From the NCBI RefSeq assembly GCF_006442975.2, contig NZ_CP083954.1:3913501-3977500 (forward strand): DNA of 64,000 bases. Reading direction: 5' to 3'. This document shows positions 1-8,087 of the stretch, one piece after another (the first letter of the stretch is position 1; each line of letters opens with the position of its first letter). Both the position numbers and the translations under genes were made by a program. The notes under the pieces were generated by a model. It searched no databases and was not told where the DNA came from. It was given only the letters and a program-made list of their open reading frames with translations. The stretch is from Mesorhizobium sp. B2-1-1. GTDB taxonomy: Bacteria; Pseudomonadota; Alphaproteobacteria; Rhizobiales; Rhizobiaceae.

Positions 1-498
1 CGCCGGATCGCGCTGGCTGACCAGGCAGACGCCAAACGAAGCACGGCGCTCCCTCACCTGCTTGGCCACTTCGGTGCTTGCCGCGACCGAAATGGTGATG
101 CTGGCGCGCGGATAGTTGCGGTGGAATTCCGACAGCGCCCGATCGAACAGCGGCGAGACCACATGGCTGGCGGTCGCGATCATGACGTGGCCGGTGACAT
201 CGTCGCTGATGCCGCGCATCAAGAGCGGCAGCTGCGATATGGTGCCGAACACCTCGATGCTCTGCTCGTAGAGAAGCCGTCCAACCTCGGTGAGCTCGAA
301 GCGCGTCGCATCGCGTTCGACCAGCCGCCGGCCGACCCGGTCTTCCAGCCGCCGCAGCGCATTGCTGACGCTTGGCTGCTTGAGGTTCAGCCTCTCGGCG
401 GCACGCGTGATGCTCTTCACCTCCGCGATGACGACGAATGTCCGCAAAAGGTTCCAGTCCAGATCCCAGACCAGCCGTTCGGGGCGCGGCAATGCCAT
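1..498 (-). CDS. LysR-family transcriptional regulator (partial, C-terminus beyond left edge)
   Basis: Translating the minus strand from the ATG at 498 gives 166 codons with no stop before the window edge. Residues about 16-65 form a LysR winged helix-turn-helix (WNLLRTFVVIAE, then ITRAAERLNLKQPSVSNALR). The start of the effector-binding domain follows (DVTGHVMIATASHVVSPLF). LysR proteins are usually about 300 residues, so roughly half is missing. It is divergent from the importer and catabolic operon starting at 634, across a 135 bp gap holding two palindromes, so it probably regulates that operon in response to a pathway compound. The inducer cannot be told from sequence. Confidence 0.9.
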   Translation of the reverse strand, partial: MALPRPERLVWDLDWNLLRTFVVIAEVKSITRAAERLNLKQPSVSNALRRLEDRVGRRLVERDATRFELTEVGRLLYEQSIEVFGTISQLPLLMRGISDDVTGHVMIATASHVVSPLFDRALSEFHRNYPRASITISVAASTEVAKQVRERRASFGVCLVSQRDPA

Positions 499-533
499 TC
501 CTGATATCTATGCTCCCTATTTCCATTATCTAT

Positions 534-566
534 TTGCGCAATGCTACCGCAAAGGCAATCATTGCC
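534..566. promoter_or_regulatory. Candidate operator: two palindromes in the lysR/ABC divergent region
   Basis: The 135 bp between the divergent LysR gene and the ABC operon contains TTGCGCAA (534-541) and the perfect inverted repeat GGCAAT-C-ATTGCC (554-566). Both lie 68-100 nt upstream of the binding-protein start. LysR proteins often bind interrupted palindromes in such regions, so these are plausible sites. This is inference from symmetry and position only. Confidence 0.4.
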
Positions 567-633
567 GTCAGGAGTGCGCCCCAACGCCTCCCAAGAACAA
601 GCCTTCGCGCTCCATCCAGAGGACAGGTTTCAA

Positions 634-1416
634 ATGAACAAGGTATTTTCCGGCATTGCCGTCGCGGCGCTGCTGTTTGCGTCTTCCTTCGCTAACGTCT
701 CGGCCAGGGCCGATGACCTCGAGAAGGTCAAGGCGGCGGGCGAATTGAAGATTTCCATGAGCGGGCAGTATCCCCCCTTCAACTTCGTCAACGACCAGAA
801 CGAGGTCGTCGGCTTCGACGCCGATATCGGCAAGGCCATCGCCGAGCGTATCGGTGTCAAGGGCACCATCATCACGACCGCCTGGGACGGCATCATCGCC
901 GGCCTGCTCGCCAACAAATACGACACCGTGGTCGGCTCGATGACGATCACGCCGGAGCGTGAGAAGGTGGTCGATTTCGTCGGCCCCTACTATCACGCCG
1001 GCCGTGCGGTTTTCGTCAACCAGGATTCCAAGGTGCAGAGCCTCGACGAACTCAAGGGCAAGACCCTTGGCGTGACGCTCGGCGAAACGCATGAGAAATG
1101 GGCGCGCCAACAGGGCGGCTGGGACATCCGCACCTATAAGGGGCTGCCGGAATTGCTGCTGGAATTGAAGGCGGGCCGCGTCGACGCCATCGTCGTCGAC
1201 AACATTCCGGTCATGGTCGCCGTCAAGGAGACCGGCGAGAAGGTACGCAAGCTCGACACGCCGGGTATCGAAGGCGGCAGCGTCGCCATCGGCATCGCCA
1301 TCCGCAAGGACAATCCCGAGCTCAAGGCCGCCATGCAGAAGGCGCTGGACGGCATGATGGCCGATGGTACCTACGAGAAGATATCGATGCACTGGGTCGG
1401 CAGCGACATCCGCTAA
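634..1416 (+). CDS. Polar amino acid ABC transporter, periplasmic substrate-binding protein
   Basis: 260 residues, SBP_bac_3 family. Residues 1-26 are a signal peptide (MNKVFSGIAVAALLFASSFA, cleavage near ARA-DD). The mature part has family landmarks: YPPFNFV (46-52), GFDADIGKAIAERIG (60-74) and MTITPERE. The ATG at 634 was chosen over an upstream in-frame ATG at 541 because the signal peptide starts there and AGAGGACA precedes it. It is the first gene of the operon 634-9112 and delivers ligand to the two permeases that follow. Family members bind polar or basic amino acids, opines or similar small amines; the ligand here is unknown, but the downstream enzymes suggest a nitrogen compound. Confidence 0.93.
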   Translation: MNKVFSGIAVAALLFASSFANVSARADDLEKVKAAGELKISMSGQYPPFNFVNDQNEVVGFDADIGKAIAERIGVKGTIITTAWDGIIAGLLANKYDTVVGSMTITPEREKVVDFVGPYYHAGRAVFVNQDSKVQSLDELKGKTLGVTLGETHEKWARQQGGWDIRTYKGLPELLLELKAGRVDAIVVDNIPVMVAVKETGEKVRKLDTPGIEGGSVAIGIAIRKDNPELKAAMQKALDGMMADGTYEKISMHWVGSDIR

Positions 1417-1478
1417 CTTCGCCAGGCTTCGGCGGTCCAGGCCGCCTGAAGCCGAAAGCCACTGCGCCGGGCCATTCC

Positions 1479-2126
1479 ATGGATTTCTCCTTGATGCAGC
1501 GCGTCTTCCCGTTCTTCGTGGAAGCCGCCTTGGTGACGCTGGAACTGACAGCGCTGGCCCTGGTTCTGGGGCTGGCCGTGGCAGCACTTGCCGCGACCGC
1601 AAGAATGTCGAGATCGACGATCCTGCGGGCCGTCGGCACGCTCTATGTGAGCCTGTTTCGCGGCACACCGTGCCTGATCCAGCTCTTCGTGCTCTATTTC
1701 GGCGGCCCGCAGATCGGCATCAATCTGGATCCGTTCGCGGCCGGCGTGATCGGCCTCGGCCTCAATATCGGCGCGTATATGGCGGAATCAATCCGGGGCG
1801 CGGTGGTGGCGGTCGACCGCGGCCAGACGGAGGCAGCCCGCACGATCGGATTCGGCCGGTTCCAGACCTTGCGCAAGGTGGTGCTGCCGCAAGCCGCCAG
1901 GCTGATGATCCGCCCGCTCGGCGTCAACACGGTTGCGCTGCTGAAAGGCTCGGCCCTGGTGTCCACCATCTCGGTCGTGGAATTGACCTACACCGCGCAG
2001 CGCTTCATCGGCTCCACCTACAAGCCGTTCGAAATCTTCGGCGTCGCGGCCCTGCTCTACATGATCATGGTCTATGCCGTCGCCCGCATAGTCGACATGC
2101 TCGACAAACGCTTCGCGATCGTCTGA
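1479..2126 (+). CDS. Polar amino acid ABC transporter permease 1 (HisM/GlnP type)
   Basis: 215 residues, BPD_transp_1 inner-membrane permease. Several hydrophobic segments are evident (about 15-40, 63-77, 87-103, 180-200). RGTPCLIQLFVLYF (61-74) is typical of the His/Glu/Gln permease family. The EAA loop that contacts the ATPase is EAARTIGFGRFQTLRKVVLPQA (118-139). It lies 62 bp after the binding protein and 11 bp before the second permease, so the pair should form a heterodimeric channel. Confidence 0.92.
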   Translation: MDFSLMQRVFPFFVEAALVTLELTALALVLGLAVAALAATARMSRSTILRAVGTLYVSLFRGTPCLIQLFVLYFGGPQIGINLDPFAAGVIGLGLNIGAYMAESIRGAVVAVDRGQTEAARTIGFGRFQTLRKVVLPQAARLMIRPLGVNTVALLKGSALVSTISVVELTYTAQRFIGSTYKPFEIFGVAALLYMIMVYAVARIVDMLDKRFAIV

Positions 2127-2137
2127 GGCAGAACACG

Positions 2138-2797
2138 ATGCAAGGCCTGGATTTCACAGTCATCGCGCCCTACTGGGATCTTCTGCTGACCGGCGCCTGG
2201 TGGACATCAGTGCTGACGGTCTCGGCGGGAGCGCTTAGCTTCGCCGGCGGCATCTTCTTTGCGGTTGTCGTACTCTACGCGCCGGCAATCCTGGCCTACC
2301 CCGTGCGCGCCTTCATGTGGGTGTTCATGGGCACGCCGCTGCTGTTGCAGCTCTTCCTGATCTATTTTGGCCTGGTGCAGGTCGGCATCGACATCCCTGC
2401 CCTCGTGGCCGGCATTGTCGGCCTTGGACTGCATTTTGCCGTCTACAATGCCGATGTCATCCGCGCGGGCATCGTGGCCGTCGATGTCGGCCAGACGGAA
2501 GGTGCACGCAGCATCGGCTTCGGCAAGTGGCAGACGCTGCGCCATGTCGTGATACCGCAGGCCATCCGCAACACGGCGCCGCCGATCGGCAGCAATTTGA
2601 TCGCGCTGTTGAAGGAATCCTCCATCGTCTCGGTCATCGGCATTGCCGAGCTGGTTCACTCGGCGCAACTGGCGATCAGCGAAACGTTTCGCCCTTTCGA
2701 ATTCTACATCACTGCCGCCGCGCTCTACTACATTCTCAACCTCGCACTCGAAGCGGCCCTGCATAGGTTCGAAAGACATGTGGAGGTTTCCCGATGA
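2138..2797 (+). CDS. Polar amino acid ABC transporter permease 2
   Basis: 219 residues, same family as the preceding permease. It has the [15 protein letters not shown] motif (64-78) and EAA loop [22 protein letters not shown] (121-142). The ATG at 2138 was chosen because a longer reading of this frame from 1364 would run through the first permease. Its TGA overlaps the ATG of the ATPase gene by 4 bp (ATGA), showing translational coupling. It should pair with permease 1 in the inner membrane. Confidence 0.92.
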   Translation: MQGLDFTVIAPYWDLLLTGAWWTSVLTVSAGALSFAGGIFFAVVVLYAPAILAYPVRAFMWVFMGTPLLLQLFLIYFGLVQVGIDIPALVAGIVGLGLHFAVYNADVIRAGIVAVDVGQTEGARSIGFGKWQTLRHVVIPQAIRNTAPPIGSNLIALLKESSIVSVIGIAELVHSAQLAISETFRPFEFYITAAALYYILNLALEAALHRFERHVEVSR

Positions 2798-3558
2798 GCA
2801 CGCAGCGGCCGATGGTCGAGGTCCGCGGCGCACGCAAATCGTTTGGCGCCGTCGAGGTCCTCAGAGGTATCGACCTATCGGTCGAACGTGGGCAGATCGT
2901 CGCAATCATCGGCCCGAGCGGCTCCGGCAAGAGCACGCTGCTGCGTTCCATCAACCATCTCGAGGGTTTGAACAGCGGTGAGGTCTGGCTGGACGGCCTG
3001 CAGGTCAACCAGAAGCTGCATGGCCAGGCGTTCGAAAGGCACATCAACAAGGTGCGCCAGCAGATGGGCATGGTGTTCCAGCACTTTAACCTGTTCCCGC
3101 ATTTGACCGTGATCGAGAACATCACGATGGGGCCGGTGATCCTGAAAAGCATGCCGAAAGCCGAAGCTCGTGCGCTGGCGCTTGGTCTTTTGTCCAAGGT
3201 CGGGCTCTCCGACAAGATCGACGCCTATCCCTCGCGTCTTTCGGGCGGGCAGAAGCAGCGCGTCGCGATTGCCCGCGCGCTGGCCATGCAGCCCAAGGTG
3301 ATGCTGTTCGACGAGGCCACCTCGGCGCTCGATCCGGAGCTGGTCGACGAGGTCAACGCGGTGATGAAGCAGCTTGCCGCCGAGCACATGACCATGCTCA
3401 TCGTAACGCACGAAATGCGCTTTGCCGGCGAAGTGGCCGACAGGGTGCTGTTCATGGATGGCGGCGTGGTGGTGGAAGAAGGCCCGCCGGGCGACATCTT
3501 CCGCGCCCCGCAAAAAGAACGCACCCGCACCTTCCTCAAGAAATACCTTTCCGCCTGA
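2794..3558 (+). CDS. Polar amino acid ABC transporter ATP-binding protein
   Basis: 254 residues, the usual length for HisP/GlnQ-type ATPases. Walker A is GPSGSGKS (40-47), the Q-loop lies in [13 protein letters not shown] (94-106), the ABC signature is LSGGQKQR (150-157), Walker B is VMLFDE (170-175), and the switch histidine is in IVTHEM. It energises uptake through the two permeases upstream. It overlaps permease 2 by 4 bp and is followed after 8 bp by the first catabolic gene, so importer and enzymes should be co-transcribed. Confidence 0.95.
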   Translation: MSTQRPMVEVRGARKSFGAVEVLRGIDLSVERGQIVAIIGPSGSGKSTLLRSINHLEGLNSGEVWLDGLQVNQKLHGQAFERHINKVRQQMGMVFQHFNLFPHLTVIENITMGPVILKSMPKAEARALALGLLSKVGLSDKIDAYPSRLSGGQKQRVAIARALAMQPKVMLFDEATSALDPELVDEVNAVMKQLAAEHMTMLIVTHEMRFAGEVADRVLFMDGGVVVEEGPPGDIFRAPQKERTRTFLKKYLSA

Positions 3559-3566
3559 GTACGACG

Positions 3567-5207
3567 ATGACCAGATTGACCACTGAATTCCCCGATTTCG
3601 GACTGACGCCGGAGCAGCGCCGGCACGCAGTGCGCGGCCACTATTATGAGTGGCCGGGCATGGATGGCGAGCGCGGCGAAATCTGGTGCTACAGCGACCG
3701 CTTTTCCTACCGCGCCGGCGAGACAGTGACGCTGCATGTCAGTTCGACGGCTCCGTCCTTCAGCATGACGATCGTCCGCGACGGCGGCACCGAGACAAAG
3801 GTGTTCGAGAAGTCCGGCATTGCGGCGCGTTGGCAGGAAAGTCCAGACCAGTGCTCGGCCGAAGGCTGCGGCTGGGAAGCCTCGTTCGAATTCAGCGTCG
3901 GCAGCGACTGGCCGTCCGGCGCTTACCGGGTGACGCTGACTGCTGAAGGCCGCGACGGCAAGCCGATCCAATCCCATCATCTTTTCATCGTCGCGCCCCT
4001 GCCCGGCAAGAAGCCAGGCCGTGTGCTGCAGGTGGCGGCGACAGGCACCTGGCTCGCCTACAACACCTGGGGCGGCTCCAATCACTACCAGGGCATCACC
4101 GGGCCGGACCGTAACGAATATTCTCCGATCGTCTCGACGCAGCGCCCCTGGTGCCGCGGCTTCGTCGTGCTGCCCAAGGAGGCGCCGCGTGTGCCGTTGG
4201 AAGTCGCGGTGCCGCCGAAGACAGTGCCGCGCTATCCACACATGGAATGGGCGCTCGCCACCGGCCATTCGAAGAAATACGCATCGTCGGGCTGGGCGAG
4301 CTATGACAGCCACTTCTTCCGCTTCGCCGAACGGGCGGGCTACGCCGTCGATCTCGCCAGCCAGCACGATCTGCATTTCTCGCCCGACATTCTCGATGGC
4401 TACGACTGCGCCGTCTTTGTCGGCCATGACGAGTACTGGACCTGGGAAATGCGCGATGCGGTCGACAGCTACGTCGAACGTGGCGGCCATGCGGCGCGCT
4501 TCGCCGGCAACTTCATGTGGCAGACGCGGCTGGAGGATGAAGGCCGGCGGCAGGTCTGCTACAAATACCGCGCCCGAGCCGAGGACCCCGCCTATCGCGG
4601 CGGCGACGTCACCCGCGCCACCAATTCCTGGGAGGCGCCCGAGATCGGCCGGCCGGGTTCGGCGACCTTCGGGCTCAACGCCACACGCGGCCTCTATGCC
4701 GGATGGGGCGGCTGCGCGCCACGCGGCGTGCGCGGCTTTCCCGTGTATCGGCCCGAGCACTGGGCCTTTGCCGGAACCGGCATCTACTATGGCGACCTGC
4801 TTGGCGCCGACAGCCATGTCTATGGCTATGAGGTCGACGGGCTGGATTTCGAAATCCGCGGCGGCCTTCCCTACCCGACCGCGACCAGCGGCGCACCGGA
4901 CGGCTTGCAGGTTCTCGCCGTCGGCATGGCCAGCCAGGTCGAGGAAAGCGCCGATATCCCGATCGAGGATCAGTTTCTCACCGACGAGGATGGTCGCTTC
5001 AGCGCCGAGACGCTGTTCGGCGATCGGAGCGACGCCAATCTGGAAAAAGTCAAACGCGGCAACGGCATGATCGTCAATTTCCCGCGCGGCAAGGGCGAGG
5101 TCTTCCACGCCGGAAGCTGCGAATGGGTCGCCGGCCTGCTGAGGCAGGACCCGATGGTCGAACGCGTTACCCAAAATGTCCTCGATCGTTATCTCGGAAA
5201 GTCCTGA
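3567..5207 (+). CDS. N,N-dimethylformamidase large-subunit-like amidohydrolase
   Basis: 546 residues resembling the C-terminal part of the N,N-dimethylformamidase large subunit. The N-terminal ~130 residues look like a beta-sandwich (YYEWPGMDGERGEIWCYSDRFSYRAGETV). The rest contains GTWLAYNTWGGSN, HDLHFSPDILDGYDCAVFVG, HDEYW (about 286-290) and RGGHAARFAGNFMWQ, as in this glutamine-amidotransferase-like fold. The characterised enzyme hydrolyses small N-substituted amides with a mononuclear iron held by two Tyr and one Glu. No small-subunit gene is visible. Placed between the importer and an aminotransferase, it probably releases an amine from an imported amide. The true substrate is unknown. 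Confidence 0.8.
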   Translation: MTRLTTEFPDFGLTPEQRRHAVRGHYYEWPGMDGERGEIWCYSDRFSYRAGETVTLHVSSTAPSFSMTIVRDGGTETKVFEKSGIAARWQESPDQCSAEGCGWEASFEFSVGSDWPSGAYRVTLTAEGRDGKPIQSHHLFIVAPLPGKKPGRVLQVAATGTWLAYNTWGGSNHYQGITGPDRNEYSPIVSTQRPWCRGFVVLPKEAPRVPLEVAVPPKTVPRYPHMEWALATGHSKKYASSGWASYDSHFFRFAERAGYAVDLASQHDLHFSPDILDGYDCAVFVGHDEYWTWEMRDAVDSYVERGGHAARFAGNFMWQTRLEDEGRRQVCYKYRARAEDPAYRGGDVTRATNSWEAPEIGRPGSATFGLNATRGLYAGWGGCAPRGVRGFPVYRPEHWAFAGTGIYYGDLLGADSHVYGYEVDGLDFEIRGGLPYPTATSGAPDGLQVLAVGMASQVEESADIPIEDQFLTDEDGRFSAETLFGDRSDANLEKVKRGNGMIVNFPRGKGEVFHAGSCEWVAGLLRQDPMVERVTQNVLDRYLGKS

Positions 5208-5208
5208 C

Positions 5209-6594
5209 ATGTCGAAAGCCCAGACCGCCGCCCCGGACACCGAAGCCCGGCGCCAATCGCATCTGTTCTATCTCTCCAGCCTGCGCCGGCCGCTGATCGA
5301 CCGTGCCGAGGGCATCTATATGTGGACGCAGGACGGCCGCCGCTTCATCGACGGATCAAGCGGCCCGATGGTCGCCAATATCGGTCATTCCAACCGCAAT
5401 GTGCTCGACGCCATGAAGCGGCAGATGGACCGCGCCACCTTCGCCTACCGGCTGCATTTCGAGAACGAACCGGCAGAAGAGCTGGCGCGTGAGCTGGCCG
5501 GCAAGCTGCCCGAAGGCATGGATCGCATCTTCTTCGTCTCAGGCGGCTCGGAAGCGACCGAATCCTGCATCAAGCTGGCGCGGCAGTGGGCGGTGGCCAC
5601 CGGCCAGGCCAGCCGCTGGAAGGTGATCACGCGCTTCCCCTCCTATCACGGCGGCACGCTGGGTTCACTGTCGATCACCGGCGACTACGCGCTGGCCGAG
5701 ACCTTCACGCCAATGATGCGGGTGATGCCGACCGTGCCGGCACCGGCGGCCTGGCGCGACCGCGACAATCTCTCGATGGAACAGCGCGGTCTCCGCTATG
5801 CCGACATGCTGGAGGAGAAGATCCTGGCCGAGGGGCCGGAGAGCGTGGTCGCCTTCATCATGGAACCGATCGGCGGCGCGGCGACAGCGGCGCTTGTCGC
5901 GCCGGACAGTTATTATGGGCGCATCCGCGAAATCTGCGACCGCTACGGCATCCTGCTCATCCATGACGAAGTGATGAGCGGCGCCGGCCGCACGGGAAAA
6001 TTCCTCGGCGGCGACCATTGGAACTGCAAGCCGGACATCGTCGCGCTATCAAAAGGCCTGGGATCGGGTTACGCGCCGCTCGGCGCGCTGGCGGCGCCGA
6101 TGCGGCTGGTGCAGCCGCTGCTCGCCTCCGGCGGCTTCCAGCACGGCCATACCTATGCCGGCAATCCGCTCGCCTGCGCCGCAGGGCTGGCCGTGCTCGG
6201 CGAAATGGACCGCCTCGACCTGATCGCCAATGCCGCCGCCATGGGCGATGTGCTGATGGACGGATTGCGAGAGCTAGCCGAGCGCTTCCCGTTCATCGCC
6301 GACGTGCGCGGCAAGGGCCTGCTCACCGGCGCCGAGATGCTTGCCGATCCCGAAACGCTGCGGCCGATCGACCAGAGCAGGAAGGCGACGCAGCGCCTGC
6401 TCGACCTCGCCTATGAGCGCGGGCTGATCATCTACGGCCGCAAGGTCAAGGGCGGTGTCGACGGCGACAATTTCATGGTCGCACCACCGATGATCGTCAC
6501 CAGCGAGCAGGTCGGCGAGATCATCTCCATCATCGGCGACTCGCTCGAAGTCCTGGCTGCCGAACTCGACCTTCCGGTCGAAGGCCGGGGATAA
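5209..6594 (+). CDS. Class III (omega-type) PLP-dependent aminotransferase
   Basis: 461 residues, a typical length for class III aminotransferases. It shows VSGGSEATESCIKLARQWAV for phosphate binding, LLIHDEVMSGAGRTGKF for the Asp contacting the PLP pyridine nitrogen, and the PLP lysine at about 282 in ALSKGLGSGYAPLGAL. The ATG at 5209 follows the previous stop by one base and fits the family N-terminus better than 5176. It should transaminate an omega- or beta-amino group. Because the next gene cleaves beta-keto acids, a beta-amino acid substrate is an attractive but unproven idea. Confidence 0.88.
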   Translation: MSKAQTAAPDTEARRQSHLFYLSSLRRPLIDRAEGIYMWTQDGRRFIDGSSGPMVANIGHSNRNVLDAMKRQMDRATFAYRLHFENEPAEELARELAGKLPEGMDRIFFVSGGSEATESCIKLARQWAVATGQASRWKVITRFPSYHGGTLGSLSITGDYALAETFTPMMRVMPTVPAPAAWRDRDNLSMEQRGLRYADMLEEKILAEGPESVVAFIMEPIGGAATAALVAPDSYYGRIREICDRYGILLIHDEVMSGAGRTGKFLGGDHWNCKPDIVALSKGLGSGYAPLGALAAPMRLVQPLLASGGFQHGHTYAGNPLACAAGLAVLGEMDRLDLIANAAAMGDVLMDGLRELAERFPFIADVRGKGLLTGAEMLADPETLRPIDQSRKATQRLLDLAYERGLIIYGRKVKGGVDGDNFMVAPPMIVTSEQVGEIISIIGDSLEVLAAELDLPVEGRG

Positions 6595-6598
6595 AACA

Positions 6599-7528
6599 AT
6601 GGCGCCGAGAAAGGTCATCATCACCTGCGCCGTCACCGGCTCGGTGCATACACCGTCCATGTCGCCTTATCTGCCGGTAACGCCGGAACAGATCGCGGCG
6701 GATGCCATCGCCGCGGCCGAGGCCGGCGCCTCGATCCTGCACTTGCATGCCCGCGACCCAAAAGACGGACGGCCTACGGCCGATCCGGACGTGTTCATGC
6801 AGTTCCTGCCGCGCATCAAGCAGGCGACGTCGGCGGTGATCAACATCACAACCGGCGGCTCCTCCCTGATGACGCTGGACCAGCGGCTGGCGGCACCTTT
6901 GCGGGCCGAGCCCGAAATGTGTTCGCTCAACATGGGCTCGATGAATTTCGCGCTGTTCCCGATGCTCGACAAGCCAAGGGAATGGCAACACGAATGGGAA
7001 CCGAAGCTGCTGGAAGCCACACGCGACACAATCTTCAAGAATACCTTCGCGGATATGGAGGGCGTTCTCGAGAGACTGGGCAAGGGCTGCGGCACGCGTT
7101 TCGAATTCGAGTGCTACGATGTCGGCCATCTCTATTCGCTGGCGCATTTCCGCGACCGTGGGCTGGTGTCGGGGCCGCTGTTCATCCAGTTCGTGCTGGG
7201 TATTCTTGGCGGCATTGGCGCCGATCCGGACAATCTCATCCACATGAAGCGCATCGCCGACAAGCTGTTCGGCGACAGCTACCAGTTCTCGGTGCTGGCC
7301 GCGGGCCGCCACCAGATGCCGCTGATCTCTATCGCCGCGGCCATGGGCGGCAATGTCCGTGTCGGGCTCGAAGACAGTCTCTACGACGGCCGCCAGCTGG
7401 CGAAATCCAATGCCGATCAGGTGCGCCGTATCCGTGGCATTCTCGATGGACTGTCGCTGGAGGTTGCCACCCCGGCCGAAGCACGCGACATGCTGGCGCT
7501 GAAGGGTGGCGACAGGGTAGCGTTTTAA
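6599..7528 (+). CDS. BKACE family beta-keto acid cleavage enzyme (DUF849)
   Basis: 309 residues, BKACE/Kce family. Members are zinc enzymes condensing a beta-keto acid with acetyl-CoA to give acetoacetate and a new acyl-CoA. Family marks include VIITCAVTGSVHTPSMSPYLPVT, the zinc motif HLHARD (His48, His50), INITTGG and the C-terminal GGNVRVGLEDSLYDG. The gene starts 4 bp after the aminotransferase stop, suggesting consecutive steps: transamination to a beta-keto acid, then cleavage. Substrate specificity in this family varies widely and is not readable by eye. Confidence 0.88.
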   Translation: MAPRKVIITCAVTGSVHTPSMSPYLPVTPEQIAADAIAAAEAGASILHLHARDPKDGRPTADPDVFMQFLPRIKQATSAVINITTGGSSLMTLDQRLAAPLRAEPEMCSLNMGSMNFALFPMLDKPREWQHEWEPKLLEATRDTIFKNTFADMEGVLERLGKGCGTRFEFECYDVGHLYSLAHFRDRGLVSGPLFIQFVLGILGGIGADPDNLIHMKRIADKLFGDSYQFSVLAAGRHQMPLISIAAAMGGNVRVGLEDSLYDGRQLAKSNADQVRRIRGILDGLSLEVATPAEARDMLALKGGDRVAF

Positions 7529-7580
7529 TGCGACTGGCTGAGATGATAGTGCTCCGTCACACCTTGGCTCCCTGCTTGCC

Positions 7581-8087
7581 ATGACAAGTCCGGAAAAAAT
7601 CCTCCTCCGCCCCGGACGAATCGAAGACGTCGAAACCATCCATGCCGCAATTCTGAAGCTCGGCACCCATATCGGCGCGCCCGAAGAAATCGTCTCAACG
7701 CCAGACGATCTCAGGACCTGGGGCTTTGGCGAAAGACCTGCCTTCTCGACCCTGATCGCCGAAGTCGATGGCGAATTCGCCGGACTGTGCCTCTATTTCC
7801 CGATCTTCTCGACCTGGATGGGGCGGCCCGGCGTCTATGTGCAGGACCTCTATGTCGAGGACCGGTTTCGCGGTCGCAGGATCGGCGAGCGCCTGCTGCG
7901 GCGCGTCGCGGCCGAGTGCCGCAAGCAAGGCGGCGCTTATCTCAGATTGTCCGTCGATACCGACAATGAGAGCGCAAAGGCCTTTTATGAACGGCTGGGC
8001 ATCGCCTGGTCGAGCTACGAGCAGACGCAGAAGATCATCGGCGACGCCTTCTTCGCCTTTGCCGACGCGCCGGAGAAAAAAGAATGA
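7581..8087 (+). CDS. GNAT-family N-acetyltransferase
   Basis: 168 residues, one GNAT domain. The acetyl-CoA binding motif A is in VYVQDLYVEDRFRGRRIGERLLRR (86-108), and motif B in RLSVDTDNESAKAFYERLGI. Overall it resembles small-molecule amine acetyltransferases (diamine or thialysine acetyltransferase-like) more than protein acetyltransferases. Its stop overlaps the next start by 4 bp (ATGA), so it is translationally coupled to a predicted deacetylase of acetylated polyamines. Likely role: N-acetylating an amine intermediate of this pathway. Confidence 0.87.
   Translation: MTSPEKILLRPGRIEDVETIHAAILKLGTHIGAPEEIVSTPDDLRTWGFGERPAFSTLIAEVDGEFAGLCLYFPIFSTWMGRPGVYVQDLYVEDRFRGRRIGERLLRRVAAECRKQGGAYLRLSVDTDNESAKAFYERLGIAWSSYEQTQKIIGDAFFAFADAPEKKE

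Noticed and set aside
1364..2797. 477-codon + strand frame covering both permease genes
   Set aside because: The first half is an out-of-frame shadow of permease 1; the real gene in this frame starts at 2138.
3225..5240. 671-codon open frame on the minus strand over the DMFase-like gene
   Set aside because: Antisense shadow caused by high GC and codon bias; no domain, and the + strand protein is clearly a known family.
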